Origin: Nitrospirota bacterium
GTDB taxonomy: Bacteria; Nitrospirota; Thermodesulfovibrionia; Thermodesulfovibrionales; Dissulfurispiraceae
Direction of reading: 5' to 3'
Length of the DNA stretch: 64,000 bases
Assembly: GCA_009773415.1 (NCBI GenBank)
Contig: WSNO01000006.1
Span: 1 to 64,000 of the forward strand
Each line of letters opens with the position of its first letter. Position 1 is the stretch's first letter. Below the pieces are notes generated by a model. It saw nothing but the letters and a program-made list of their open reading frames with translations. It searched no databases and was not told the origin of the DNA. Positions 28,455 to 38,764 of the stretch are shown here, one piece after another. The translations under genes were made by a program, and so were the position numbers.

Positions 28455-29777
28455 TTAACGGTCACTGCTCACTTGTTTGACTTTCATCCGGAGTCCGCTG
28501 ACCGACAGAACAACCACTCTGCTCCCTGCCGGAATAGGGTCCTTTGACGTAGCCATCCAGAGTTCTCCATGCACCAACACAGTGCCGTCGTCAGCCGTCA
28601 CATTGGTCCGGGCGATGCCTTCATTGCCGATAAGTCCTTCGGAGCCTGTCGTAACTTTTGACTTCTGTGCGCGATAGGCAAGACGGAAGGTCACGAAAAA
28701 GAACCCTGCGGAGACGAGCGCCGCAGGCAGAATAACGGACAGTGAAAGCCTTAGCTCGGGAACTTCCGAGTCAAACAGCATAAAGGAACCAAGGACAAGG
28801 CAACCGAGGCCAGCAAGAGACAGCAACCCATAAGAGGTTATCTTTACCTCAAGCAAAAAAAGTACAATGCCGATGAAGATCAGAAGCAGTCCGGCATAGT
28901 TCACCGGCAGAGTCTGAAAAGCATAAAACGCAAGCACAAGAGAAATTGCACCGACGACACCTGGCACAATCGAGCCGGGATTCGACAATTCAAAAAAGAT
29001 GCCATAAAAACCTATGAGCATCAGCATGTAGGCAACCGACGGGTCGCTGATGAAGCTCAGAAGACGAAACCGGAAGCCCATTTCATCGCGCACCAACTCA
29101 GCCTGAGCAGTTTTGAGAATACGATCTCCCGACGCCAGTTTAACGCTTTTCCCGTCAATCCTTGCCAGAAGCTCCGCCAGGTCTTTTGCCACAAGGTCGA
29201 TAATGCCCAATTTCAAAGCTTCGGTCTCCGTTGCCGAGGCGCTTTTCCTGACAGCATCCTCTGCCCATTGCGCATTTCTGCCGCGCTGCTCGGCTATGGA
29301 ACGGATATATGCGGCTGCGTCATTGGCAGCTTTTTCTGACATAACCTTATCGAGCTTCTCGCCGACCGCAACCGGATGTGCAGCTCCGATATTTGACCCG
29401 GGCGACATGGCCGCCACATGAGCGGCAAGAGTGATGAAGGCTCCGGCAGATGCCGCGCGCGCTCCGCTTGGAGATACATAAACAACAACCGGCACACTGC
29501 TGGCCTGAATGTCTTTGATGATGGAGCGCATTGCCGTATCAAGTCCGCCCGGCGTGTCAAGCTCGATGACAAGCGCTTCAGCCCGCATTGCAACTGCTTT
29601 CTGAACTGATTTTGCAACGAATTCGGAAACGACAGGAGTAATGACGCTCTGAATCCGCACAACGTAGATTTTTGAACCCTCCGCATCGACCGAACAGAGT
29701 CCGAATGCTCCAAAAAGAATTAAGAGCAGCGGGAAGAGAATGAACAACAGCCTCATGTGCACAATTCGTTTTCTCAT
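28455..29777 (-). CDS. nfeD: NfeD-family membrane serine protease (ClpP-class)
   Basis: 440 residues. A signal segment (MRLLFILFPLLLILFGAFGL), then a ClpP/SppA-like protease domain with GARAASAGAFITLAAHVAAMSPGSNIGAAHP (nucleophile Ser in ASAGA) and a Lys in SEKAANDAAAYI, four membrane segments around residues 250-350, and a C-terminal OB-fold NfeD domain (GLIGNEGIARTNVTADDGTVLVHGELW). Such proteases work with SPFH/stomatin proteins in membrane quality control; no stomatin gene is adjacent. GGAAG precedes the chosen ATG; one four codons upstream is possible. It lies upstream of the reductase-spt operon on the same strand. Confidence 0.88.
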   Translation of the reverse strand: MRKRIVHMRLLFILFPLLLILFGAFGLCSVDAEGSKIYVVRIQSVITPVVSEFVAKSVQKAVAMRAEALVIELDTPGGLDTAMRSIIKDIQASSVPVVVYVSPSGARAASAGAFITLAAHVAAMSPGSNIGAAHPVAVGEKLDKVMSEKAANDAAAYIRSIAEQRGRNAQWAEDAVRKSASATETEALKLGIIDLVAKDLAELLARIDGKSVKLASGDRILKTAQAELVRDEMGFRFRLLSFISDPSVAYMLMLIGFYGIFFELSNPGSIVPGVVGAISLVLAFYAFQTLPVNYAGLLLIFIGIVLFLLEVKITSYGLLSLAGLGCLVLGSFMLFDSEVPELRLSLSVILPAALVSAGFFFVTFRLAYRAQKSKVTTGSEGLIGNEGIARTNVTADDGTVLVHGELWMATSKDPIPAGSRVVVLSVSGLRMKVKQVSSDR

Positions 29778-29926
29778 AGTGACTTCCATGTGTATATTCT
29801 ATCACGCCGGCCGATTCTCTGCATCCCTGCTTGCCCTCAGTTCCGGCATCTGAGGTATACTGATATGCGCCTGACGATGAAATCTACCGTTGCGCGGTAT
29901 TTGCAGGATTTCCGGGGGAAATAATT

Positions 29927-30853
29927 ATGACTCGTAACCGCCTTGCTCCAAAGCTGATCATCATCGTGCTGTTTCTTATAGCTTTTTTTGTCATTTTATA
30001 TGACGCGACCTGCTCGGCTGAAGAACCTGCGCTTGCGCTGAAACAGGAAGTGGGTCGGCTGAAGGAGCGTCGAATTTCGCTGATGCAGAATGAAACGAAA
30101 ATTAGCAACTCGCTTGAGCGCGCCCGCAAGGCATATGCGCTTATGGGAAGTCAGGCAAATCCGGAGGACAGACAGGTGGTCCGGGAAGCGGTCACAACAG
30201 CTGAAGAGTCGCTTACGGTCGTTCAAAACCTCAGGACCAAAACGGATATGCGCCTGCGTGCGCTTGAATCAGTCATCCGGGGCCGGGCGTCCGAAAAAGA
30301 TTTTGGCGTTGCAGTCGTTCAGACCGGAACGGCACAAAGACGGTCCCGCTCCGGAGTTGCTCCTCTTCACTACGCGTCGCGTGTTTATGAGGAAGACACG
30401 CTGACCACAACGAACAAAAGCTTCCTGGAGATGTACACTCCTGACGGCGGCTACCACATGCTGGCTCCGGATACGTCCGTCGGCATTGCGGAATTTGACC
30501 GGGTAACCTCTCTGATGACTGTCGACATCCTGCGCGGGAAAATGCACGCCGAAAAAAAATGCCCGGCAAATGAATCATCCCCTTGCTGGGCAACGCGATA
30601 CAGGACACCCAATGGCATCATTTCATTCGCTGAAGCCGAGATCGTCTATGAACTGAACCCTGACGGAACCGAAGTGATTTCGGTGCTTGAAGGTGCGGTC
30701 ATGTATCGGGAGAAGCAGTCGAAAAAAGCGACTACGGTAAAAATGGGGGAGCAACTCATCCTCGGTCCACAGGGCGAATCTGTGAAATTAAAGAAGCTCC
30801 GAAAAGAAGAAATCCAGAGTTGGTGGGACGTTGACCTGCAGTTTGAAATGTAA
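29927..30853 (+). CDS. Exported FecR-domain protein
   Basis: 308 residues. A signal anchor (LIIIVLFLIAFFVILYDATCSA) is followed by a coiled coil (about 30-105: LKQEVGRLKERRISLMQNE and so on) and a FecR-type beta domain (about 120-280) with LHYASRVYEEDTLTTTNKSFLEMYTPDG and LAPDTSVGIAEF. FecR domains outside the iron system are common in periplasmic proteins of unknown role. Four cysteines are visible in all, one of them in the anchor. A GGGGGAAA site precedes the ATG. It is a single plus-strand gene. Confidence 0.72.
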   Translation: MTRNRLAPKLIIIVLFLIAFFVILYDATCSAEEPALALKQEVGRLKERRISLMQNETKISNSLERARKAYALMGSQANPEDRQVVREAVTTAEESLTVVQNLRTKTDMRLRALESVIRGRASEKDFGVAVVQTGTAQRRSRSGVAPLHYASRVYEEDTLTTTNKSFLEMYTPDGGYHMLAPDTSVGIAEFDRVTSLMTVDILRGKMHAEKKCPANESSPCWATRYRTPNGIISFAEAEIVYELNPDGTEVISVLEGAVMYREKQSKKATTVKMGEQLILGPQGESVKLKKLRKEEIQSWWDVDLQFEM

Positions 30854-30922
30854 CATGAGCTTTAAAAAATACATTTGTTGTGTTTCCCTGATTCTGCCTC
30901 TTCTCCGTTGACTATTATGTCA

Positions 30923-31957
30923 TCAGACAATCATGTCTATCTGCTGAAGCATACCCGCTGAACCGTTTTCGCGCAGATAAACGCCGGCTTCCCTCATAAC
31001 TCCCTGTGCTTCATTCCGCTGATTTTTGAATGTAAAATTCGCAGCAATGCGCGTGAGTGCTATGGCTCCGATGCCGGACTCCGCGAGACCCTTGAGGATA
31101 TCATTTCCCTGAGCGTCTTTCGTCCAGACCATGAGGTTCGAAAATACTGCGTCCCGCGAATCTATCCAGCCGTTGCCGTCGTCGTCAAAGGCAGACAATT
31201 CTCCAAAGCCGCTTCCGGTAACGGGACCGAAAAGTTCTCTTCCGTCGTTGATTATTCCGTCATTGTTACGGTCGAGCGCCAGAAAGCCGCTGCCTCGCCC
31301 GGCAAAATGGATCTCCTCTTTCTGCCCGTCGGCATTCAGATCAAACGAAAAGCGGAGGTTCGACAGAACAACCGGGGACCCATCAAGATTGACGACAAGC
31401 GGGTCGATGCGCTGTGCGTCGCCCATGCGGAGGCTTACCTGCTCCCGGGAGACAAACTCACGACTCGCCGAAAAGCTGACTTCAAATTGTATTGTACGGC
31501 CGTCTTCCGTCGTCACCATGCCTTGCGCCCGCACGGTTACCTGCTCGCTCTCTGCATGCATTTCATCACGCGTGTAGCTTAAGCCCCAGCCTTCCCGGCG
31601 GTTTGCCTGGCCGTTCGTGTGCGCGTCCTGCGGCAAAGACTCGAACGACTTGATATCCCCCGGCTTTTCACCCACAGAAGACATATCGACAAGCTTGATC
31701 TTTTTGCCGGTCAGTGCTTCAAGCAGGCTCTTCAGCAGCAACATTCTGGGTTCAAGTGTTTCATGCTCAGAAAGCCTCTCGGATGCCTCATGCGAAACCG
31801 TTACCACATCAACAGAAAACGGCATCGGCGCCTGCACTTCGGGACGAACGGAGCGGGCAGGCGCATCAACCCACATGCGCAACTCCTCCCTGACGCTGAC
31901 GGTGCTCGAAAATCGGTGTTCCGAGGTAAGATTGAGTGCCGACTGGGATATAATCAT
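30923..31957 (-). CDS. EF-hand-type calcium-binding protein of unknown function
   Basis: 344 residues without a signal peptide. The N-terminal half is low in recognisable motifs. The C-terminal half has three EF-hand/dockerin-like loops: FDLNADGQKEEIHF, LDRNNDGIINDGRELF and FDDDGNGWIDSRDAVF, followed by NLMVWTKDAQGND. This pattern is seen in bacterial surface or secreted repeat proteins that bind calcium. The ATG at 31957 has AAGGAGG eleven bases upstream, which is preferred to a longer frame to 32104. It lies tail to tail with the FecR gene and divergent from ilvC. Confidence 0.65.
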   Translation of the reverse strand: MIISQSALNLTSEHRFSSTVSVREELRMWVDAPARSVRPEVQAPMPFSVDVVTVSHEASERLSEHETLEPRMLLLKSLLEALTGKKIKLVDMSSVGEKPGDIKSFESLPQDAHTNGQANRREGWGLSYTRDEMHAESEQVTVRAQGMVTTEDGRTIQFEVSFSASREFVSREQVSLRMGDAQRIDPLVVNLDGSPVVLSNLRFSFDLNADGQKEEIHFAGRGSGFLALDRNNDGIINDGRELFGPVTGSGFGELSAFDDDGNGWIDSRDAVFSNLMVWTKDAQGNDILKGLAESGIGAIALTRIAANFTFKNQRNEAQGVMREAGVYLRENGSAGMLQQIDMIV

Positions 31958-33347
<1,390 letters not shown>

Positions 33348-33361
33348 ATATAGACTATTAA

Positions 33362-33433
33362 GGAGACAGGAGTCGGAATACAGGAGAAAAGATCGGGAAC
33401 CTTCCTTTCGACTCCCCTTATTCCGGCTTCTCC
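33362..33433. repeat. Imperfect inverted repeat between ilvC and psd
   Basis: Arms GGAGA (33362-33366) with TCTCC (33429-33433), CGGAATA (33374-33380) with TATTCCG (33419-33425), and AGGAGA with a partly matching TCCCCT form a hairpin-like element that fills most of the gap. It shares ATTCCGGC(T/C)TCT and the general GA/TC-rich style with the element at 57624-57704, suggesting a dispersed family. Confidence 0.5.
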
Positions 33434-33440
33434 CTCAACC

Positions 33441-34073
33441 ATGAAATTTGCTCCCGAAGGGTATCCTTTTTTCGCTGTTTTTGCCGGCATCACCGCCGGT
33501 GCGTACATTTTTGGCAATGTGTGGGCAGCCTTCGTGCCGTTTCTGCTCTTCCTCTTCATGCTCTGGTTCTTTCGCGACCCCGAGCGCACTGCGCCTGACG
33601 GGGATGATGTTTTCACAGCTCCCGCCGACGGCAAGGTTATTGTGGTTCAATCCGTCCGGGAAGATCGCTACCTGAAGGCGGATGCGCTGATGGTCAGCAT
33701 TTTCATGTCCCCGCTCAGTGTGCATGTAAACCGCGCTCCCTGCGACGGCACCGTCGAAAAGGTGCAGCACAACCCCGGCAAGTTTCTGAAAGCCTTTCTG
33801 CCAGAAGCCGCGTTCGAAAACGACAACATTGCGATGATCTTTTCTACGCGCATGGGACGCATCGTCGTTACCCAGGTTGCCGGAGCCGTTGCGCGCCGGT
33901 GTGTCTGCCGCGTTACGGCAGGCGCCGTTCTCAGAAAAGGCGAGCGGTACGGCATGATCAAATTCAGCTCCCGCGTTGACCTTTATCTGCCGCCGGATAC
34001 GAAAATTGCGGTACAATTAGGTGATATGGTTACCGCCGGAGAAACCGTGATCGGCAGGAGACCGGACGCATGA
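33441..34073 (+). CDS. psd: Phosphatidylserine decarboxylase, short form
   Basis: Makes phosphatidylethanolamine from phosphatidylserine. 210 residues, the short (archaeal/Bacillus-like) family: two N-terminal membrane segments, FRDPER, TAPADGKV, FMSPLSVHVNRAPCDG and NDNIAMIF. The pyruvoyl group comes from self-cleavage before a Ser in a motif usually written F-G-S-R; here the codons at about 33960-33975 read K-F-S-S-R, so the Gly is replaced by Ser. The gene overlaps pssA by four bases (ATGA). Confidence 0.9.
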   Translation: MKFAPEGYPFFAVFAGITAGAYIFGNVWAAFVPFLLFLFMLWFFRDPERTAPDGDDVFTAPADGKVIVVQSVREDRYLKADALMVSIFMSPLSVHVNRAPCDGTVEKVQHNPGKFLKAFLPEAAFENDNIAMIFSTRMGRIVVTQVAGAVARRCVCRVTAGAVLRKGERYGMIKFSSRVDLYLPPDTKIAVQLGDMVTAGETVIGRRPDA

Positions 34074-34885
34074 AATTCCGCCATAAAAAGGGGCGCTTCC
34101 AGGATACCGCTCGCAAGGGCATTTATGTTTTGCCGAACGCATTGACGCTCTGCGGCATGTTCTGCGGTTTTTTCGCGATCATCCAGGCTGTTGACGGCAA
34201 TTATCTTCTCGCCGCCTGGGCCATTGTCGTTGCCAACATCTTCGACGGCCTTGACGGCTGGATAGCCCGGCTGACAAACACTTCGACGCGCTTTGGGGTC
34301 GAACTGGATTCCCTCTCCGACCTTGTCGCCTTTGGAGTGGCCCCTGCGGTAATGATGTACAAGTGGGCGCTCCTTCCGTTTGAACGTCTCGGATGGGCGG
34401 CCGCTTTTCTTTTCGCAGCATGCGGAGCGCTGCGGCTCGCACGCTTTAATGTGCAGACCGTCACATCGTCTTCCAAGTCGTTCAAGGGACTGCCGATTCC
34501 TGCTGCGGCAACGGTAATAGCTTCACTCGTCATTTTTTATTATGAGTTTTGGGAGGGAATTCCGGAAAAGCACTTCTTTTTCCCTTTGATTATCATCGTC
34601 ACCTCGCTGCTCATGGTAAGCACCCTCAAATTTCATGGATTGAAAGAGATAGATTTTCGCGAGAAAAAACCGTTCTGGCTGCTCATCCTTTTTGTGGTCA
34701 TACTTTTCTTTCTCCTCGTGCATCCGCAGATTGCGATATTCGTATTCGCCATGATTTACGTTTCCGTCGGCATTATCGAGAATACCTGGCTGCTGCTGAA
34801 AAGGCGCGGGGAAAAGCACCCTGCGGAGCAGGCTGTTGCTGCGCTGCCTGACTCAGCGGGCGAGAGCAAGAATGAACCTCATTAA
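34070..34885 (+). CDS. pssA: CDP-diacylglycerol-serine O-phosphatidyltransferase
   Basis: Makes phosphatidylserine, the substrate of Psd. 271 residues with about seven membrane segments. The CDP-alcohol phosphotransferase motif is complete: DGLDGWIAR followed after the usual spacing by GVELDSLSD. Overlaps psd (ATGA) at the start and leuA by 14 bases at the end, so the genes are translationally coupled. Confidence 0.95.
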   Translation: MKFRHKKGRFQDTARKGIYVLPNALTLCGMFCGFFAIIQAVDGNYLLAAWAIVVANIFDGLDGWIARLTNTSTRFGVELDSLSDLVAFGVAPAVMMYKWALLPFERLGWAAAFLFAACGALRLARFNVQTVTSSSKSFKGLPIPAAATVIASLVIFYYEFWEGIPEKHFFFPLIIIVTSLLMVSTLKFHGLKEIDFREKKPFWLLILFVVILFFLLVHPQIAIFVFAMIYVSVGIIENTWLLLKRRGEKHPAEQAVAALPDSAGESKNEPH

Positions 34886-36407
34886 GATTTTTGATACCAC
34901 CCTGCGCGACGGCGAGCAGTCGCCCGGCGGGTCAATGAATGTGGAGGAAAAGCTGCAGGTTGCCCGTCAGCTTGTGCGGCTGGGCGTCGACATCATTGAA
35001 GCCGGATTTCCCATTGCATCTCCCGGCGACTTCGAAGCCGTCAACAGGATAGCAAAAGAAGTGAAAGGCGTTACCATAGCGGCACTGGCTCGCGCACGCC
35101 ATGCTGACATTGAGCGCGCCGCAGAAGCGGTGAAGCCCGCCGAATCCGGACGAATTCATACGTTTCTTGCAACATCCGACATCCACCTGCAGTACAAACT
35201 GCGCTTGAGCCGTGACCAGGCGTATGATGCGGCTATAGATGCCGTAAAGTATGCGCGCAGGTTCACCGATGATGTCGAGTTCTCCGCCGAAGACGCTACC
35301 CGATCCGACCGGGATTTCCTCTGTCGCGTCACGGAGGCGGCAATCAGCGCCGGCGCCTCAACCATCAATATTCCGGACACGGTCGGATACGCCATTCCGC
35401 AGGAATTCGAAGAGCTGATCACGTATCTATTCAACAAGGTGCCCAATATAGACAAGGCGACCATTTCGGTTCATTGCCACAACGACCTCGGTCTTGCTGT
35501 CGCTAATTCGCTTGCCGCTGTGCTTCATGGTGCCGGTCAGGTCGAATGCACCGTGAACGGCATTGGAGAGCGGGCCGGCAATGCTTCCATGGAAGAGATT
35601 GTCATGGCGCTCAAAACCCGTCCGAAGTTCTTTAACGCTGATACAAGAATCAACACCCCTGAGATTTACAAGACAAGCCGGCTTGTCAGAAAAATTACCG
35701 GCATCGTTGTTCAGCCAAACAAGGCCATAGTCGGAGCGAATGCGTTCGCGCATGAATCCGGCATTCATCAGGACGGATTTCTTAAAGAGCGCTCGACGTA
35801 TGAAATCATGGAGCCTGCATCGGTCGGCGTACCGCAGTCCACTCTGGTGCTTGGCAAGCATTCAGGCCGCCACGCTTTTAAGTCGCGCCTGGTCGAGCTC
35901 GGATTCAACCTGACGGATGAAGAGCTGAATAGTGCATTCGACAAGTTCAAACATCTGTGTGACCAGAAGAAATATGTATTTGACGAGGACATCGAAACGC
36001 TCGTCGCTGAGCAGGTGGCAAAGATTCCCGAGGTATTCAGCCTGCTTGATCTTTCCGTTGAAAGCGGCATGAACAAAACACCAACCGCTTTGGTCAGGCT
36101 GAACGTCGGCGATCAGACTGTTGAACTCACCCAGGTTGGCGACGGCCCGGTGGATGCCGTATACAAGGCGATTTCGGCTATCACCGGCACAAAAAGCACC
36201 CTCGCGAAGTTTGAAGTGAAAAGCATTACCGGCGGAACCGACGCGCTCGGCGAAGTTATTGTCGCGCTTATGGAAGATGGCCGCTCAGTCCGCGGCAACG
36301 GCTCCGACACCGACATCATTGTGGCCGCTGCAAAGGCCTATATAAACGCGCTGAATAAAATAGCCATTCGCCGGCGGGACATGCATCAGAACATTGAAGG
36401 ATTATAG
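34872..36407 (+). CDS. leuA: 2-isopropylmalate synthase
   Basis: First committed step of leucine synthesis (2-oxoisovalerate + acetyl-CoA). 511 residues: HMGL TIM barrel with FDTTLRDGEQSPG (catalytic Arg/Asp), VHCHNDLGLAVANSLAAV (metal-binding His pair), GANAFAHESGIHQDG, and a C-terminal allosteric LeuA dimer domain (about 390-511). The start ATG lies inside the end of pssA with only a weak ribosome-binding site, so reinitiation after pssA is likely. Confidence 0.97.
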   Translation: MNLIKIFDTTLRDGEQSPGGSMNVEEKLQVARQLVRLGVDIIEAGFPIASPGDFEAVNRIAKEVKGVTIAALARARHADIERAAEAVKPAESGRIHTFLATSDIHLQYKLRLSRDQAYDAAIDAVKYARRFTDDVEFSAEDATRSDRDFLCRVTEAAISAGASTINIPDTVGYAIPQEFEELITYLFNKVPNIDKATISVHCHNDLGLAVANSLAAVLHGAGQVECTVNGIGERAGNASMEEIVMALKTRPKFFNADTRINTPEIYKTSRLVRKITGIVVQPNKAIVGANAFAHESGIHQDGFLKERSTYEIMEPASVGVPQSTLVLGKHSGRHAFKSRLVELGFNLTDEELNSAFDKFKHLCDQKKYVFDEDIETLVAEQVAKIPEVFSLLDLSVESGMNKTPTALVRLNVGDQTVELTQVGDGPVDAVYKAISAITGTKSTLAKFEVKSITGGTDALGEVIVALMEDGRSVRGNGSDTDIIVAAAKAYINALNKIAIRRRDMHQNIEGL

Positions 36408-36416
36408 ACCGTCTCT

Positions 36417-36812
36417 ATGCCTCATACCTATTCAACACGAATTTATTACGACGAAACCGATGCCGGCGGTGTCGTGTATTATGGTCGCTACCTTGGACTG
36501 CTTGAACGTGCGAGAACCGAATTTCTGATAGACAATGGAATCAGCATTTCGAAATTCCATGAAATGGGTCTCTTTTTTGTGATTGCGCACGTCGACATCC
36601 ATTATCGCAAGCCTGCCCGCCTTGGCGACATCATCTCGATAACCACCGAGGTCATGCAGGTCAAAAACACGAGCATACTGGTAAAAAACCGCGTGTTCCG
36701 CGACGACACACCGCTCGTTGAGGCTGACGTGACCATCGTTTGCGTAAACCGGGACGGACGGCCGCAGCGTCTGCCCGATATGTTCAAGCCCCTCGCTCCA
36801 AAGGCGGAGTAG
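36417..36812 (+). CDS. YbgC/4HBT-type acyl-CoA thioesterase
   Basis: 131-residue hot-dog-fold thioesterase. The catalytic Asp lies in YYDETDAGGVVYYGRYL, the family signature. Members hydrolyse short- or medium-chain acyl-CoA or acyl-ACP; YbgC itself usually sits beside tol-pal, which is not the case here. It follows leuA by nine bases and probably belongs to the same transcript. Confidence 0.9.
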   Translation: MPHTYSTRIYYDETDAGGVVYYGRYLGLLERARTEFLIDNGISISKFHEMGLFFVIAHVDIHYRKPARLGDIISITTEVMQVKNTSILVKNRVFRDDTPLVEADVTIVCVNRDGRPQRLPDMFKPLAPKAE

Positions 36813-36884
36813 CCGTTGTTGTCTGAAGGGCTTCCAAAACGCCACTATTGGCGCTTCTCCTGAGATACTAAGGAGCAATTGACC

Positions 36885-37352
36885 ATGAACATCGCTCAGC
36901 GACTGCGCGATCTCGGAATTCAACTGAATGAGCTGCAAAGGCCGCTTGGCTCCTATGTGCCGTGCGTCGAAACCGGGACTCTGCTATTCCTGAGCGGGGT
37001 TCTTCCGCTGCGCGACGGCAAACTGGCGAGAACCGGAAAGGTCGGCGAGACGGTCACGCTTCAGCAGGCTCAGGAAGATGCCAGACAGGTCGCCATCAAT
37101 GCGCTGTCGATTCTGCATGCCCACATGGGAAGTCTGGAGAGAGTGAAGCGCTGCGTGAAGGTGAACGGGTTTATCGCATCGTCGCCTGGCTTTACTCAAC
37201 AGCCGGCAGTGCTGAATGCATGCTCTGATTTTCTTGTCGAGGTATTTGGCGGCGATGCAGGCCGCCATGCGAGGTCTGCTGTCGGCGTCGCTGTGTTACC
37301 GCTGGATGCCCCTGTTGAAATCGACTTTATTTTTGAAATAACACCGCAATAA
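36885..37352 (+). CDS. RidA/YjgF-family enamine/imine deaminase
   Basis: 155 residues. RidA proteins clear reactive enamines made by PLP enzymes such as threonine dehydratase; location after ilvC/leuA fits branched-chain amino-acid metabolism. Conserved stretches are YVPCVETGTLLFLSGVLPLRDGKL and HARSAVGVAVLPLDAPVEIDFIFE (with the substrate-binding Arg). This is the longer YjgF subfamily. An AAGGAG lies eight to nine bases before the ATG. Confidence 0.9.
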   Translation: MNIAQRLRDLGIQLNELQRPLGSYVPCVETGTLLFLSGVLPLRDGKLARTGKVGETVTLQQAQEDARQVAINALSILHAHMGSLERVKRCVKVNGFIASSPGFTQQPAVLNACSDFLVEVFGGDAGRHARSAVGVAVLPLDAPVEIDFIFEITPQ

Positions 37353-37472
37353 CACTGCCTCATTGAGCGCAATTATATCGGCAACATTCTCTTCCACTAC
37401 CGCATAGGGGACACATCCTCCTTCTTCAATCGAGCATCTGCCGCAAGTAGCACATTTTCGGTATAATGCTCT

Positions 37473-38165
37473 ATGAAGAAAACGTCGAGGAAGCGGTACG
37501 CTGAAAACGGAGAACTATGCTATCGTCCTTTTCAGCAACTTGCATCGCTCCTGCCGCATTGTGCGGAGAATCCTGAGGAGCAGAGTCGGAAAATGCCGAA
37601 GCGAAATCCATTGAGCGATGAAGCGGTTTTTGCTCAGGCCATGCAAGATGTCCGTGAAATCCCGGAGTTCCGCGCTTTGCAGGCAAAGCATCGGAAACGG
37701 CAGGCGGTTCATCCCGCGGGGCAAACAGAGCCGAATATCGGTCAGATTCTCCGTGAGATTATCGAGGGGAAACGTCCCATTCCTCTTGAGCAGACGCAGG
37801 AATATATTTCATGGATTCACCCTCAATCGCTTCGTGCGTATCCACCCACTCTTCTGCAAAACCTTCATTCTGGCGCATATTCCGTTCAGGACTATATTGA
37901 TCTGCACGGCATGACGTCGGACATCGCCGAGGTTGCCTTTGACCACTTCATACGGCAAGCTCTTATACGGGGCTTCCGCTGCATAAAAATCGTTCACGGG
38001 AGGGGACTCCGCTCCGCAAGCGGACCGGTTCTGAAAGATCGAATCATCGTGCTTCTGCAAACCCGATATGCAAAGAACGTCGTTGCTTTTGTAACCGCCC
38101 GTCCAAACGACGGAGGATTGGGCGCACTGTACGTCCTCCTGCGAAGAAAGTCCTTCCGCACATGA
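37473..38165 (+). CDS. Smr-domain protein (possible nuclease)
   Basis: 230 residues. The C-terminal ~85 residues are an Smr domain with YIDLHGMT and IKIVHGRGLRS, the two conserved motifs, ending in FVTARPNDGGLGALYVLLRR. Smr domains nick DNA or RNA; this stand-alone form resembles YdaL/MutS2 C termini. The N-terminal ~130 residues (CYRPFQQLASLLPHC, then a Pro/Gln-rich linker) are not assigned. A TATAAT six bases before the ATG is odd (see findings); a start at the internal ATG at 37590 cannot be excluded. Confidence 0.85.
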   Translation: MKKTSRKRYAENGELCYRPFQQLASLLPHCAENPEEQSRKMPKRNPLSDEAVFAQAMQDVREIPEFRALQAKHRKRQAVHPAGQTEPNIGQILREIIEGKRPIPLEQTQEYISWIHPQSLRAYPPTLLQNLHSGAYSVQDYIDLHGMTSDIAEVAFDHFIRQALIRGFRCIKIVHGRGLRSASGPVLKDRIIVLLQTRYAKNVVAFVTARPNDGGLGALYVLLRRKSFRT

Positions 38166-38764
38166 GTGCTTCGGGTGAAGATCGGGCATGTGAGTTGCTT
38201 TTCCGGCGTTCGCAGGAGGATATCGTCCGATGCGCGGAGGTTCATGCAGAGCCGTTCACGGAGGAATACCGGTTCTGCTCGCTGGGAGCATATCTGAGAA
38301 TCAATCCCCGGCGGAAAACGTTTGAGGCCGAAGATGCTCATGGAGCGGAACTCATAAAAAAAATCAGCCCCTTCTGGCGGCTGACATCATTCTGGTATCT
38401 GGCTTCAGCGCAGGATCTGCCGCTCACCGGACGGCTCATTTCGCCGCAGGAAATAAAAGCAGGCCTTGCTTTTTTTCAGGGCTCGCACGCCCTTCCGCTG
38501 CAACAACTTGCAGACCATTACAGAAACAGCCCGGAAGTCTTTCTGGGCGCAGCGCATAGATTGGGCGGAGCAAAACAAAACTATGGGGATGCCGCAATGC
38601 AGATTCCTGCATATCCCCGCATCCCCGTCACCATTATTCTCTGGTGCGCCGATGAGGAGTTCCCGGCCCGGGCTGCCCTTCTCTTTGATGCTTCAGCACC
38701 CAATCATCTTCCCGTTGATGCCCTGTGGTCTGCCGCAATGATGACACTCCTTGCGCTTCTCTAA
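38162..38764 (+). CDS. DUF3786-family protein
   Basis: 200 residues, cytosolic, unknown function. Recognisable features are the PFTEEYRFCSLGAYLRIN opening, FWRLTSFWYLASAQDLPLTGRLISP, and RIPVTIILWCADEEFPARAALLFDASAPNHLPVDALW, all typical of DUF3786. The family, as I recall it, is frequent in anaerobes with corrinoid methyl chemistry, so a link to the acs system is possible but not shown. It overlaps the Smr gene by four bases and ends four bases into the convergent azoR. Confidence 0.72.
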   Translation: MSASGEDRACELLFRRSQEDIVRCAEVHAEPFTEEYRFCSLGAYLRINPRRKTFEAEDAHGAELIKKISPFWRLTSFWYLASAQDLPLTGRLISPQEIKAGLAFFQGSHALPLQQLADHYRNSPEVFLGAAHRLGGAKQNYGDAAMQIPAYPRIPVTIILWCADEEFPARAALLFDASAPNHLPVDALWSAAMMTLLALL

